Shown here in pieces: positions 13,501 through 24,298 of a stretch of DNA of 64,000 nt; position 1 is the stretch's first letter, and each line of letters opens with the position of its first letter. The notes under the pieces are model-generated. The model was given only the letters and a program-made list of their open reading frames with translations, was not told the origin of the DNA and did no database searches. The stretch is from Rutstroemia sp. NJR-2017a BVV2 (lineage: Eukaryota; Ascomycota; Leotiomycetes; Helotiales; Rutstroemiaceae), in NCBI GenBank assembly GCA_002946415.1, contig NJPS01000051.1, positions 732,001 to 796,000 on the forward strand, given 5' to 3'. The position numbers and the translations under genes were made by a program.

Positions 13501-16500
13501 GGATCAACAAGGATGATCCATCTAAATTCAAAATACCTCAAGCGGGGGATAACATACAGACGGTAGGTAGGCTTTTCAGTGGAACGTGGAAACAGTGGAA
13601 ACAATGGGCCAGATCCTGGATACTTGGGTTTTCTTGAGTAACGGGCAATCTCATGCGATGAACGAATGATACGCTGTTGGTTGCCTTGAAACTCATTGAT
13701 GATGTCTGAGTTGACTCGATCCAAACAGTTGGAAGAAGGCAACCTGTTGGGCAATACATCCTGTCGATGGAAAAAAAAGTTGCACTTTCCTTGTTCCACC
13801 AAGTCCTACCGAACCACATTGAAGATGTTCTATTGTCCGTAGTAACCTCCGTCCTTGCGTATTGAAGTCTGAAGGAGTTCGGACGTAGCTGAGTGGACGA
13901 AACACGATATAGAGTTTTGAATTTGCCTTTGAGTGTGCGCTATCGCTCATTTACCAAAAGAGAGCTCCACGAGCTCATGATGCTCGAGTCCGAGCATCGG
14001 TATTACTTCCCGAAGTTACACAGAAGAAGATTCCAGTATTCCGTAATTCTCCAGCACTGCGCGAAAATTTAATCGGTGACACTGACACTGCTCTAACGAT
14101 TGCCTCCTCTTGACCTCAGCTGTTCCCAAAGTCTCGTTGAGAAAAGACACGTCAGTGATGGCAAAGTTCCACTTGCCCGAGCCCGACTCCCAACGTTCGC
14201 CAGCCAGCTGCCAGACGCCTCCAAATGTGATTGCGATTTTTCCTTACGGCATTACTTCGATGGATCTCTCTTGGCAAATGTGAAACGAAGGCAATGGTGC
14301 ATACATTTCCCGGGCACAGCCGCGCGCCGTTGATATGACAAAAGATGCGTCTGTCAAAGCGCCCTTCCAGAAGAACCATGGTATGATAGAGCTCATATTT
14401 CTCGCCAACTGGCCATCTGTAAGTTACTCGAAAGCAATGCGTTACCAAATATCCATGTCGATAATTGCAGCATACAGCACACGAGGCGGCGACTCTACAA
14501 GGTCATTCCTCGAAAAGTGCATACGAACCCAAGCATACATGTGTTCCAACTTCCAACAAATCTTCGGCAGGGATCATCAACTATTGAGATCAAAAACTAC
14601 CGCGCAGTTGAGACACATCACAATATAATGGCAATTGTTTTTAGCCTTGCCACTGGGTCTCAAGATATATCTTTTCCCCAAAGATACGGTAAAACATGAT
14701 CTCTATTATGATTCAGAACCCTGAATCTGGTGATATTGTTCTGCCCTTTAGACGCTTTGTACCTTTAAGCGCTGGATTAGAGTGAGGCAACGGCGATCGT
14801 GTACCACCAACGAAAGGCATATGCCACGATGGCAAAGAATAGTCGCGCCCTGGATCGACTAGGATATCGAACGCGGAATTAAAAGAAATTTCGGAATCAG
14901 AGTAGACTGACTGTACGCCTCGCCCGTCCCGCGTCCATGGACTGGTCCCTGATCGAAGTCCTAGTCTACCGATGATCTCTAGTCAAAGGGTTCGAAGTCG
15001 TATGATTTTCTATGTGCACACACATATGAGGGGAGGGAGAAATGGCCGTTTGGGTTAGCAGTTTTGCATATCAACCAGGAAGGATTCATATCAGTCGTTA
15101 ATACTGGAAAAATACGAAGATTCATATGGATAGTAGGGAAGGAATTGTCGCTCTCTTGTGAGCTGTACTATTATGCTCCAAATCTCAACCTGATGTTATA
15201 GCCTGATTGTGTACCCAAACAACCTTACGTTAACCCCATTTGAGGCTGTTCGCATGAAGGGGACAAAAGCCGTACATCCCTTTCAAAGTTAGATTGCTCT
15301 GTACCTTGGGCTAAGATCTGGAAGCTACTGTACTGCAGTGCTCTCACATGCAGCCTTATGAAAATGCAACTCTATGCCGCGCTGTAGTCCAAATGAGGAT
15401 ATACAACTTAGTCAAGAACCTCGTTGCCTAAGTACCAGCAAAAGCTCCCTGAATCGCTCAGTGAAACATTGTCTCACATAGCCTTAAACTCCCAATTACC
15501 TTGCCATCCAGAGCAGCGGTACCAGCCAGTAGAACCACACAAACTGTTCCAAAAGTGCGGTGCGATGTCTGGAACCATATTCAAGGAACAAAAGACTGGT
15601 ACAGGCCCCCACTCATTATTCTTGAAAATTCCAAGGTTTTCCCTCGTGGAATTCGCCGCTTTCGCTGTTGGTCTCCTGCACCCCGCGAATCATGCAGGGC
15701 ACGACAATCCTGCTCTTCCGATCATGGCAACATCATTGGCGTTGGGCTGTTGGCTCGTTGTGGCGAGTCCCTACTGCGACTTGTATGCATGCTGCACACC
15801 TGAGAGGTACCTACAGGTACTTACAGCACAATACTACCTTTCCATAGGCTCTTGCTCCTTTCACTCACTGCGAAAAGCCTTCCATTGCTTTGCCGTGGTC
15901 GTTATCTGTCAGAACTCAATTCTGACTGCCATGGTCCCTTGCCATATTCCTGTGGGCGAAGTGCTTTCTCCGCCGGTTAGCATTCTTCCGAGTTTCATGC
16001 CACCAACATCTAATCTCTCCGAGAGAAGCAGACAAATAGTTAGCTAACCATAATGACACCCCGAATCGCCTTTATCTCGCTATCTAACTTTGTTCTATTC
16101 ACGTCTCATCTGGTAATCACCTGCTTCAGAATCACAGATAGATATGGTACCCCCGCGCGGGATGTCTTTTTGCAGTACGGCCGTATACCTCCCCCTGGCC
16201 TCTGCCCGTCTAACTCTCTCATTTCGTTGCTTGCCAATTGCAGTAATTCATACGAACCCAACAACCGATCCACTTCCAGAACGTTTCTGCCATGCTTTCC
16301 CCTCTCTGCCCTCACGAGCTCTGCCCCAGTGAGCATCAGCACATCACATCTCATCACACCACACATGCACGTGGTCTCCCTGGTTTGACTTCTCAGGGAA
16401 ACCTATACGTCCCGTTTGGGTGGACGGTCTTTTCCACCCTTGCCCGCTGCTGCGTCGGCTGGCAATCGGAGCGGAGGGGGATGGGCAAAAGATACATTAC

Positions 16501-18346
16501 AGTACATTAGCATGAACAAGGACCCCAAAGAAGCTAAAGTACACACTGGCTCTCACGTCAGCGCAACATTATAAATCAGTATGATAGGAATCATGATTTC
16601 GATAATAGGATTCGACATTTTGATGTGATAGAATGAATGAGTGATTGAGCGGTCAATGCATTTTGCGCTGCTTCCTTCGCGTCGGAAGTCAGGTTCGTCT
16701 ACTCCGTTGCTCTCATTATATTTGCTTTTTCCACCTATACTATGCACGGTTCGTATGACATGGCACAATACCGTGCAAATGCATTGCTATCCAATCCAGC
16801 CGATTTGATGGAATGAAAATAACTTTTGCCATAACCATTACGAGTGCTGGTCTCCACAATGTCACCTAGTGGTGGTGGTGGCTTGACGAGGACAGACAGA
16901 ACAACCTGAGCTACTTTTGGATCGGGATGTTTTGCGATCTCCGACTATCGAATCTATCATTTGGTGGGATCTCCTATTAATTCACAGATCTGGCTCCATG
17001 ATGAACTACCCACATCCCTTGTCTTTCAAATTTTGCACACTGCCTGCTTTTTGCGCTGCGCAAGATTCTTTGCATCTTGGAAAATGTGAATAACTTACAT
17101 GTATTCGCTGATGGGCATGCAGCAATGGCAAAAGCAATTTTGTTTCATAATGACGCCGAATTTTGGAAAATCACACACACCCTCTCTCCTACGCTCTCGC
17201 TCAGCGCGAGTATAAATCGGCTAGCTAGTACTTCCCGATGTCATGTATGTCATGTCTGCTAGTCCAAACCCACCCACACCTGCTGCACACACAGACTGAA
17301 GTTTCAGTTCAGATGCGTTCAGATTGGTGCACTTTCTCCTTTTTTCCATGTCAGCCGCGAGAAGCTATCCATGAATTCGAGAAGGGTTTTCAGATTCACC
17401 AACCGGGAGTCACCCCAACACATTCACCACGATGCGATCATGATACCCTAGTTCCTTGGACCCCACGGGTCCCTTTCTAGAAGTTTGAGATTCTTCTAAG
17501 CTCATTTTTGTTTGAGGCTCCATAGATGATCTCAGGTGGACGGACGACGACAAGGCACGGTCTCAGTCATCGGCATCCTTTGAAATATCGGCATCTTCGG
17601 CATCCTGAAGAAGCAACACCTTTGATCATAAAAACTAGATGAGGTCAGGGCCTACATGTCTTTGCTTTTTGCCTTCTTATCTTGTCTTGTTTCTTGAGAT
17701 CTGAACATCACCTGCCATTCTATCCTTCAATGGTGGGGAATGTGGACATCCATCATAATTTCCCAAGAGTAGAAAATACAATTGCCCTTTCGAACAACCC
17801 TCTTCCTCTTCAGCAACTAGTTAATTAGTAGAAAAATCATATTAGAAATCAAATATCCCGGCCGAGTCTAACCACGCGGGAAGAAAACGCCTCGACAAGG
17901 TGCCATGACTCTTCCCGTCTCTGAAAATAACAGATATCTGTTTTAAACTCTCGATGGGATCTAAGATCGATCTGTATGTCTTGATCTTGAATCAGATACA
18001 GTTATTTGTTTCATCGTTGAATCGTTGTATCTAAACTTCATTCTTCATGACTAAAATATTTCGCGGGGCTGAGAGTATGATTCTTGGTTGCTAGGGAAGT
18101 CTTGATGTTGATTTTTCAACGCACGCGCGACAGCCGTGGGATCTCAACATGCTCCCGATATGTATAGCTTCACGATATGTTTCCTTCTCTGCCATTCAGT
18201 CTCAGTCGAGGCGCTCTTCTTCCTTTCCTTCTGTTCATACTGCTGGGGCAATACTCAGATGATGAGGTTGGTAAGAGAGCAAGATCACAAGTCGTGGAGC
18301 ATCAGATGAATGATTCTCATCGCGACTCAATTCTCCTACAAGCTTC
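10527..18346. other. gene-poor stretch, middle part
   Basis: About 7.8 kb without a recognisable gene. Just upstream of the micro-gene (10604-10894) the minus strand is pyrimidine-rich with a TTTTTATACAT element, as expected of a 5' leader or promoter. One further spliced possibility is on the plus strand: an ATG at 14335, a GTAAGT donor at 14419, a TTGCAG acceptor at 14470 and a stop at 14587 give a 66-residue frame of no recognisable family. A 207-codon open frame at 15424-16047 lacks protein-like composition. Confidence 0.55.
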
Positions 18347-18707
18347 TCAACTTCCACGCTTCATTGTGGTGTGTCTCAATAGCCTCTTCATTTCCAAACC
18401 GTCCTTCGCCCGGTTGCTATCTCTTTTCCATTCTTCTCTCCACATGACACTGAAAGTTTTCACATCAACCTTCAAGCCATCAGGAACTTCTTCTGTCCAA
18501 GGACCAACCTTCATCTGCATCAAGCAGCTCTCTATCGTACTTGTGAGCTCTCTTGTTTCTTCTCTCACCATGATCCGATCACCGTATCCTACCCACGCGT
18601 GCTGCTCATTTGAAACTCTTCTATTCCTACAAGCGGTCAGATGATGGACACATGAAATTCACTCTCCCGAACAGCTGACTTTGAATTTACCTCCCCCATA
18701 GGCGCAT
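18347..18707 (-). CDS. candidate small two-exon gene, 98 residues
   Basis: Low-confidence gene model. Exon 1 is 18691-18707 and starts at an ATG; exon 2 is 18347-18626. The 64-bp intron has donor GTAAAT, a CTGAC branch 14 nt before the acceptor and acceptor TTGTAG. The exons join in frame to 98 residues beginning MRLWGRNRRVSNEQHAWVG and ending LLRHTTMKRGS. The product is charged and balanced, with motifs such as KVGPWTEEVPDGLKVDV, and the coding strand is purine-rich as in most genes of the window. I recognise no family. It could also be a remnant exon of a decayed larger gene, or the purine-rich complement of a chance frame. It sits alone in the gene-poor tract. Confidence 0.35.
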
Positions 18708-21386
18708 GCTAGTATTTAAAGCAATTCTCAGACTACTCTCACTCTACAAGACAGCCTTTGATCAGAAGAATCGTTGTCCCTAGGAGGATTTTGCACCAGA
18801 GAACTAGCTTCCGCGTTTATGCTTCCGAGAAGTGTCGTGGCAAGTATAGTACGGTACGGTGCTCTTTTTGTTGTCATTTCCATTGAAAAATTATAAGCAC
18901 ATGATTGTTGTCGTTCATATAGCATAATTGTTGTCGTCTACGAGCGTCTTACTACTATGAAGTAAATCACAATTATGAAGCTCGCTCTTTAAAAGAACAG
19001 CATTCGAGCACTCTGCTGGACACTTATATGTTTTGCCTTGAAATTCGAAAGGTCTGCAGATCATGTAATGCGAAATGAGCTCTTAAATACTGTTCTTGGA
19101 AGCCCAGAATCCGCCGCCATATGAATCATACGAGGAGTATATCCGGGAGAAGTGAATGAACTTTTCTTCCTATCCTGCTTACGGAAGCATTCACTGAGGA
19201 GCGGGCCGAATTGTGTCTATATAAGAGTCTTCCAAGATCTTCAATTGCAAGGTCAGACGTGCAAAACAAAACTCGGAGTGCCGATTTTTGTTTAGGGGGC
19301 TGTGTTGTGTGTGGTGTTGTGGATGGAGATCCAGCTCCACATGCGATGTATATCTTACGTATAGACATTCAAGCACTGGTATCCGGGTCGTAGTAAGAGT
19401 TTGTTGTCAATTCCGTATATTGTTAATTTATTCTTTTCACTGCTACTAGATGGGTCCCACGGTGAGATTGGTAGAAGTAACAGCACGAATCTGGGAAGTA
19501 TCTGTTCTGGACACCGACAACGGATGCGCAGTCCATGTGTAGAGCGCGTGCGCTTCGGAAGCCTTCTTATCTGCTAAGTCTGCAACCCGTATGATCCTTG
19601 TCTGCCAGCAACTGAGGACTCTGCAGAGGAAAGAAAATATCGGATGTAATGTGGTACATATATACCCTGATAGTGCTTCTCATGATAAATGACAGCATGG
19701 CTCGACAATAGTAATCAAGCACCGAAGTTCGATCTTATTACCACTGTGAACAAATCTTTCATCTTCAATCTCAATTATTCTCCTCCGAAACAAATGCATC
19801 CTTCTACAGTTGATCTTACCGGCACCATCGCTGCATCTCGTTCACATCACTGTGACACTGATACTTCGACAATGGCAATGAAAGAGAGCTAGCTGACAGC
19901 AACAGCCCCCCCCATTGGAGCTGGGTACTTCACATCAAGCTGAATCTACACATACTCTTCGGCGCTAATGCCTCTACGTATTGAGCGTCACAGTATTGTC
20001 ATCTAGTCATTTTTCGAATCCTCTGCACTCGGAACTCACAGCGAATAAAATAGTTTTATATAGACGTGCACACAAGATCCCAATTGCCATTCACCATTAA
20101 CTATTTGAATGAGTGCAAGTTATCACTACCTTTCTTTAGTCGATTGCCTATCATGATCGTAGAAATTCACTCAACATCCCCACTCCCCCTCCTTTCCCTT
20201 ACATCAACTTAGCGAACAAGCCGCCAGATCAAGGTATAAAAAGACCCAGATCCGAAAGTATGAGCACTCTCCAGACCATTCGCTTATGCACGAGCAACAT
20301 GTACCATGCTCGGGAACGGAGTATATGCGGAAATGCACATATATCCCTTGCCTGGACGTCTAGCACGCATAAAGGATTTGGAGTAGGAGTTGCTTCAATG
20401 CATGAAAAACTCAAGATTTGTCGGTGGAGCCTGTATTTGAGAACGACGACAACGCTGCTCGATGACAATAAAAAAGACCGTGATGACAGCAGCGTATTTT
20501 CATTTCTTCTCACTGCTGTCATTCTCTCCCTTTCTCTTCCATTACCTCTCTAACACACAACCACTCAGCTCATCTCCCCAGAGCCCCCTCCCTAGGGATA
20601 CACTTAGTATAACAGAGATTTACGGTGTCTATTATAAAAGATGGTGCTATGATTACCTCTGCCCGTTCTGCTCCTTCTCAAACTCGCACCTCCTCACGAA
20701 CTTTTATATACCCCCCCCTCAAAATCCCCATTATCTCCAGATCCATACACACCAACTCACCTAACTCACTCAACTGTATCCACTCCACATCAACCATTTT
20801 CCACTCGCGAGCTGGTATATAATCCACTTCTCGCAGTATGAGACTGCTGTAACAGCACGGCGATAACGAGGGGAAAATCTTCCTCAGTGTGAGGATACAG
20901 TGAGTGGGGGTTCATTCTCTGAGACACAGTTGGTGAGGTCGCGAATCTTCTTTGCTGGATGTGAAATTATGGTAGGAGGACTGTTGTCGTTGGTGACTCG
21001 GATGTATAGTTGTCAGTTTGAGTATGTTGTTGTCATTCTCTATATCCTTTATATGAGTTCCGGGCTGGCGAGGTAGTGAATGAGCGGGTAAGTCGTCGGT
21101 TAGACGTAGAAGCAAGTGCTATGGGGCGTGATTGTTTGAAAGCTAGATGTTTGCTATAGTATGCAGGATCGTAGAGAACAATGATATCAATAGTATTCTA
21201 GTTTTATAGGAAGATATGGTTTTAGCACTAGAATTCACGACGCACTTGCTCACTTATTGTAATCAGAAGATGATATGTAAAAGATGTATAAAATAAATCA
21301 TGGCTCTGTAAATGCTAACCCAAACATGCTAAACTATCAAACCCAGCCCAACCTATCTAAACAATAAACATTATACATCTATCCGC
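18708..21386. other. gene-poor stretch, right part
   Basis: About 2.7 kb between the small candidate gene and the 3' end of the AsaB-like gene. Short open frames only, rich in Ser/Leu/Pro on the pyrimidine-rich strand. I see no gene, tRNA or transposon terminus. Confidence 0.55.
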
Positions 21387-22316
21387 CTAAGGACCGAAGA
21401 CCAAACATCTAACCTCAATACTCTCTCTACCTCTCGCACCTTCCGGTGTTCTCGGGTCAACAAAAGCCGTATGCGGCACTCTACCACCCTGAACCTTCGA
21501 ACCAGGCTTGAAGCTCTCACTATCGAAACACTCCAAGAATAACCTCTCATCGTTCTTCATACCAGACAAGTAGTGCCATTTCTGACCCTCATTGTATCTG
21601 ATACCTGCAGTCTCTCCAGTTGTATCTGGGTAGCGATGCTCAACTGGGATGAGATCTTCGTCTTTCAAAGTCGCTGAACTAGCGAATGCTAGAGGTGTAC
21701 CTTGTACTGGTCCGTTGAGTGGTCGCCAGACGTTGATGATTCGGTAACGGCCTTGCAGGAGTTTCTCGGCTTCTTCTGGAAGATGGCGACGTACGCGCTG
21801 AGTAGCGGACTTCTTTGTCTGATCAATGTGTACTCGAGTGACCGGTGCTCGATGAGCATTGGGGTTTGAGCGGCGAACGGTATGGTCGAAAATGAATACC
21901 TTATTCGAGCCGGGTACATTATCCAAGACTAGTTTTTCGACTTCGGGGTAGTAGTTCTTCTTGATCGATTCATCGTCTCCGAATTCCTTTTCCGCAGACT
22001 CCGGCACTCCGAGTACCACTTCGAATGCATCCTTGTCAAGTGTGTATTCTGACTCTCTACCGCGGATATCGGTTATGGGTACCTCAATATCGAAGTCCCC
22101 GAAGTTTCGTTGCGGTTGACCTGCCGGTGGTTCTTCGACGTAGTTGAAGGGTACAGAGCCATCTTCAGGTGGTCGGAAGTAGTTCAATGAGACGACTGTA
22201 TCGCCACGAGGAATGAAACTGCTGTCCTCATTGCTGGTTCGACCTGCGGCCTCAAGACGAGAGGATTGTGAAAGGTTGTGCGCGGGTGTGCTGTGGATTG
22301 GTGCGGCGGTCGTCAT
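21387..22316 (-). CDS. AsaB/CmcJ-type oxygenase-like protein (GA4-desaturase / 7-alpha-cephem-methoxylase P8-related family)
   Basis: Single-exon gene of 309 residues, a usual length for this fungal family of putative non-heme Fe(II)/2-oxoglutarate-dependent hydroxylases or desaturases. The family signature is clear: an N-terminal VSLNYFRPPEDGS segment, the middle FIFDHTVRRSNP block, and the characteristic INVWRPLNGPVQGTPLAF stretch followed by WHYLSGMKNDERLFLECFDS and a C-terminal AFVDPRTPEGARGRESIEVR. Family members include AsaB of Aspergillus, CmcJ-like cephamycin methoxylase partners and NvfI-like enzymes. The substrate cannot be predicted, and many copies are orphan genes outside any biosynthetic cluster. 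No polyketide synthase, NRPS or other tailoring gene is nearby, so this looks like a lone copy. A 2-kb spacer separates it from the AT-hook gene, which is transcribed the other way. Confidence 0.88.
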   Translation of the reverse strand: MTTAAPIHSTPAHNLSQSSRLEAAGRTSNEDSSFIPRGDTVVSLNYFRPPEDGSVPFNYVEEPPAGQPQRNFGDFDIEVPITDIRGRESEYTLDKDAFEVVLGVPESAEKEFGDDESIKKNYYPEVEKLVLDNVPGSNKVFIFDHTVRRSNPNAHRAPVTRVHIDQTKKSATQRVRRHLPEEAEKLLQGRYRIINVWRPLNGPVQGTPLAFASSATLKDEDLIPVEHRYPDTTGETAGIRYNEGQKWHYLSGMKNDERLFLECFDSESFKPGSKVQGGRVPHTAFVDPRTPEGARGRESIEVRCLVFGP

Positions 22317-24298
22317 GATGTGTAGTTGTCTATGTGTATTCTTCTGTGCTTGTGTTCTTGCAGATGCAAGTAGAAATGATGTTCTCTAAATGATCTTGTG
22401 AGCTGTGTTTTAAACGTCTTGAATGTCGTGAAAGCAAGTTGGTGTTATAGTAGATCTCTGTCGATGTTTGTGAACCTGTGTCTGAAATGTCAATTCAATG
22501 GGGAGGTTGTATAGCAATTATATAGGATGGAAGAGTAGCTTTGTGCTGCCATGGCTTCAATTGGCATTGTTAAGCATCGGCAGCCACACGTCATTCACGA
22601 TCATATTAGAAATAGATTTGGGTCGTCTGCCTTATCCCCGCAGTGCAACGGGAGGGAGTCCGATAGAGTCGAATGGGGATGCCGAAAGTATGGAAGAGGT
22701 CTCGATCACGCAATTGAATCTGCTGCAGGGCAATACCGTATTCCCGTACTCGCCTCGGGAATCGGTGGGTTGAAGTTAGTAAGCCACTGATGACAAACCA
22801 CGAAATTGCCACGCAGGCACGGCAGGTCATGAGAAGGTTGTAGGAACGCAGTTTTGGGAGTGTAAGGATTTTTTTGATTAGTATGTACGTATTTATGATA
22901 GCACTTGCTTCATGCAGCATTCTGCACGCTGCATTCTGCGTCTTGGAAGGAAAACGATTGACCTGGTTTCGATAAGTCGTTAGGTCTAGGGATTGATGAC
23001 TTACCGACTTGCCTTTACCTTTCCCACCCCTCCCCCTCTTTGAATGCTTGGCCGTTCACCTCCCCCCTTTCGCTTGCTGGGCATAGTGTTCTGGCAATTT
23101 GGCGAGTTTATGATTACAGTGAGTGTTGAAAACGGGGAAAAGCGAACGCTGGGGACTGCTTTCTTACGCTGCTCATACCGCTCTCGCTTCAACGTAGAAG
23201 ATCTCCCAGAACTCCTGGCGCTCGCTGGCGAGTGTGGTCGTAGTTGCGGAAGTTCCTCCCCTGGCCCTTTCTTCTCACCCAAACCTACCAGGGTAAAAAG
23301 ATAGCCCCACGGGGTCTGGAAAAGGCCAGATATAGGAAAGTATTGACAGAACAGCTTCGTAAGGTGTGCATCAAGCAATCGTAGAGCTCTGGTTATGAGA
23401 TAATGTCGAATAAGTTGATAGAACATGGCTCACGAGCTGATCCTGTTTCTCGAGAGAAGACCAGTGTTCGTGGCGGTAGACTTGGTTAAGGATAGTCAAG
23501 ATTGGAAGTAAAAGAACGAATTTGGGGGACAACGGGCTTGTTCATCAGACCATGGCGATTATATACCTGATCAGAGTACAAGGCGGTTTGAATGGACATT
23601 GTTCATACAAAGGCACTGCCTAATTGACTCTTTGAATCTTCCTTTATCCTCAAGCAAGACAAAGACATGAGTGCCAAGCCCTTAGCTAAGAGGTAGCCCT
23701 AGATAGATGACCATGGTCTTGTGTTGCTCGTTGCTTTGTGAGAGTACAACATGGCTGATGAGCAGACACAAGAAATACGCAATCCAACCTAGGTCGTAGC
23801 AGATTGGTACATTGTTGAAAAAACGCGCAAACCAGAAGAACTGCTCCTTATTGCACAATGTGAGGCAGGCTCGAGGCAGGTTTTCATAAGGCAGGGTATC
23901 GCATGTACTCAGTACTGCACAGGACTTGGTGCAAGAAATTGGTGGGTTGCGCACTCGCATGTTGTAGTCGAAAATAAGAATATTTTGAGGGGTGGGAATT
24001 CAGAAAAGGGTGCTTTTATTTACTAAGCAGAATTCTCAGCCAATCGTATCTCCTCTTTCGCCGGTCACTTTATTACGTCGCCTCCGATGTAAACAAACCA
24101 TATCGTCGCATCTTGATATCCGAATCCATAAAATATCCATTTTGCGACAATATTCACAACGTAGCATAAATCATCGTGGAGATGAGTACAACGTCGCATC
24201 AACCGATCACCGGACTCTGCCCGGAGTTTCATGTACTTTAGATCGCAAACGAAGAGCCTGATCCGCAGCAATCGCGCCTTTGCAAATATATCATTACC
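22317..24298. other. divergent intergenic region between the AsaB-like and AT-hook genes
   Basis: Two kilobases that must hold both promoters. Two overlapping plus-strand frames (22498-22773 and 22551-22790, 79-91 codons) are open. The second can be extended by a very short 38-bp GTAAGC..CAG intron, and neither resembles a known protein. A minus-strand frame at 23001-23426 (141 codons) is also unrecognised. I call no gene here. Confidence 0.5.

Noticed and set aside
14985..15002. B-box-like GGGTTCGAAGTC suggesting a tRNA
   Set aside because: No A-box at the right distance and no cloverleaf can be folded. A similar TTCGAATCC string at about 26742 lies inside the AT-hook coding sequence.
15424..16047. 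207-codon open frame in the gene-poor tract
   Set aside because: Begins without ATG, has Cys/Ser/His-rich random composition, no recognisable motif and no supporting splice structure.
19126..19376. Possible two-exon reading MLECLY joined to PPKQKSALRV on the minus strand
   Set aside because: Frame and GTAAGA..ACACAG ends agree, but there is no branch point and the product has no protein-like signature; one in three random joins would be in frame.
23001..23426. 141-codon minus-strand frame in the AsaB/AT-hook spacer
   Set aside because: Mixed composition, no family resemblance and no splice support. The opposite strand is also open over part of it.
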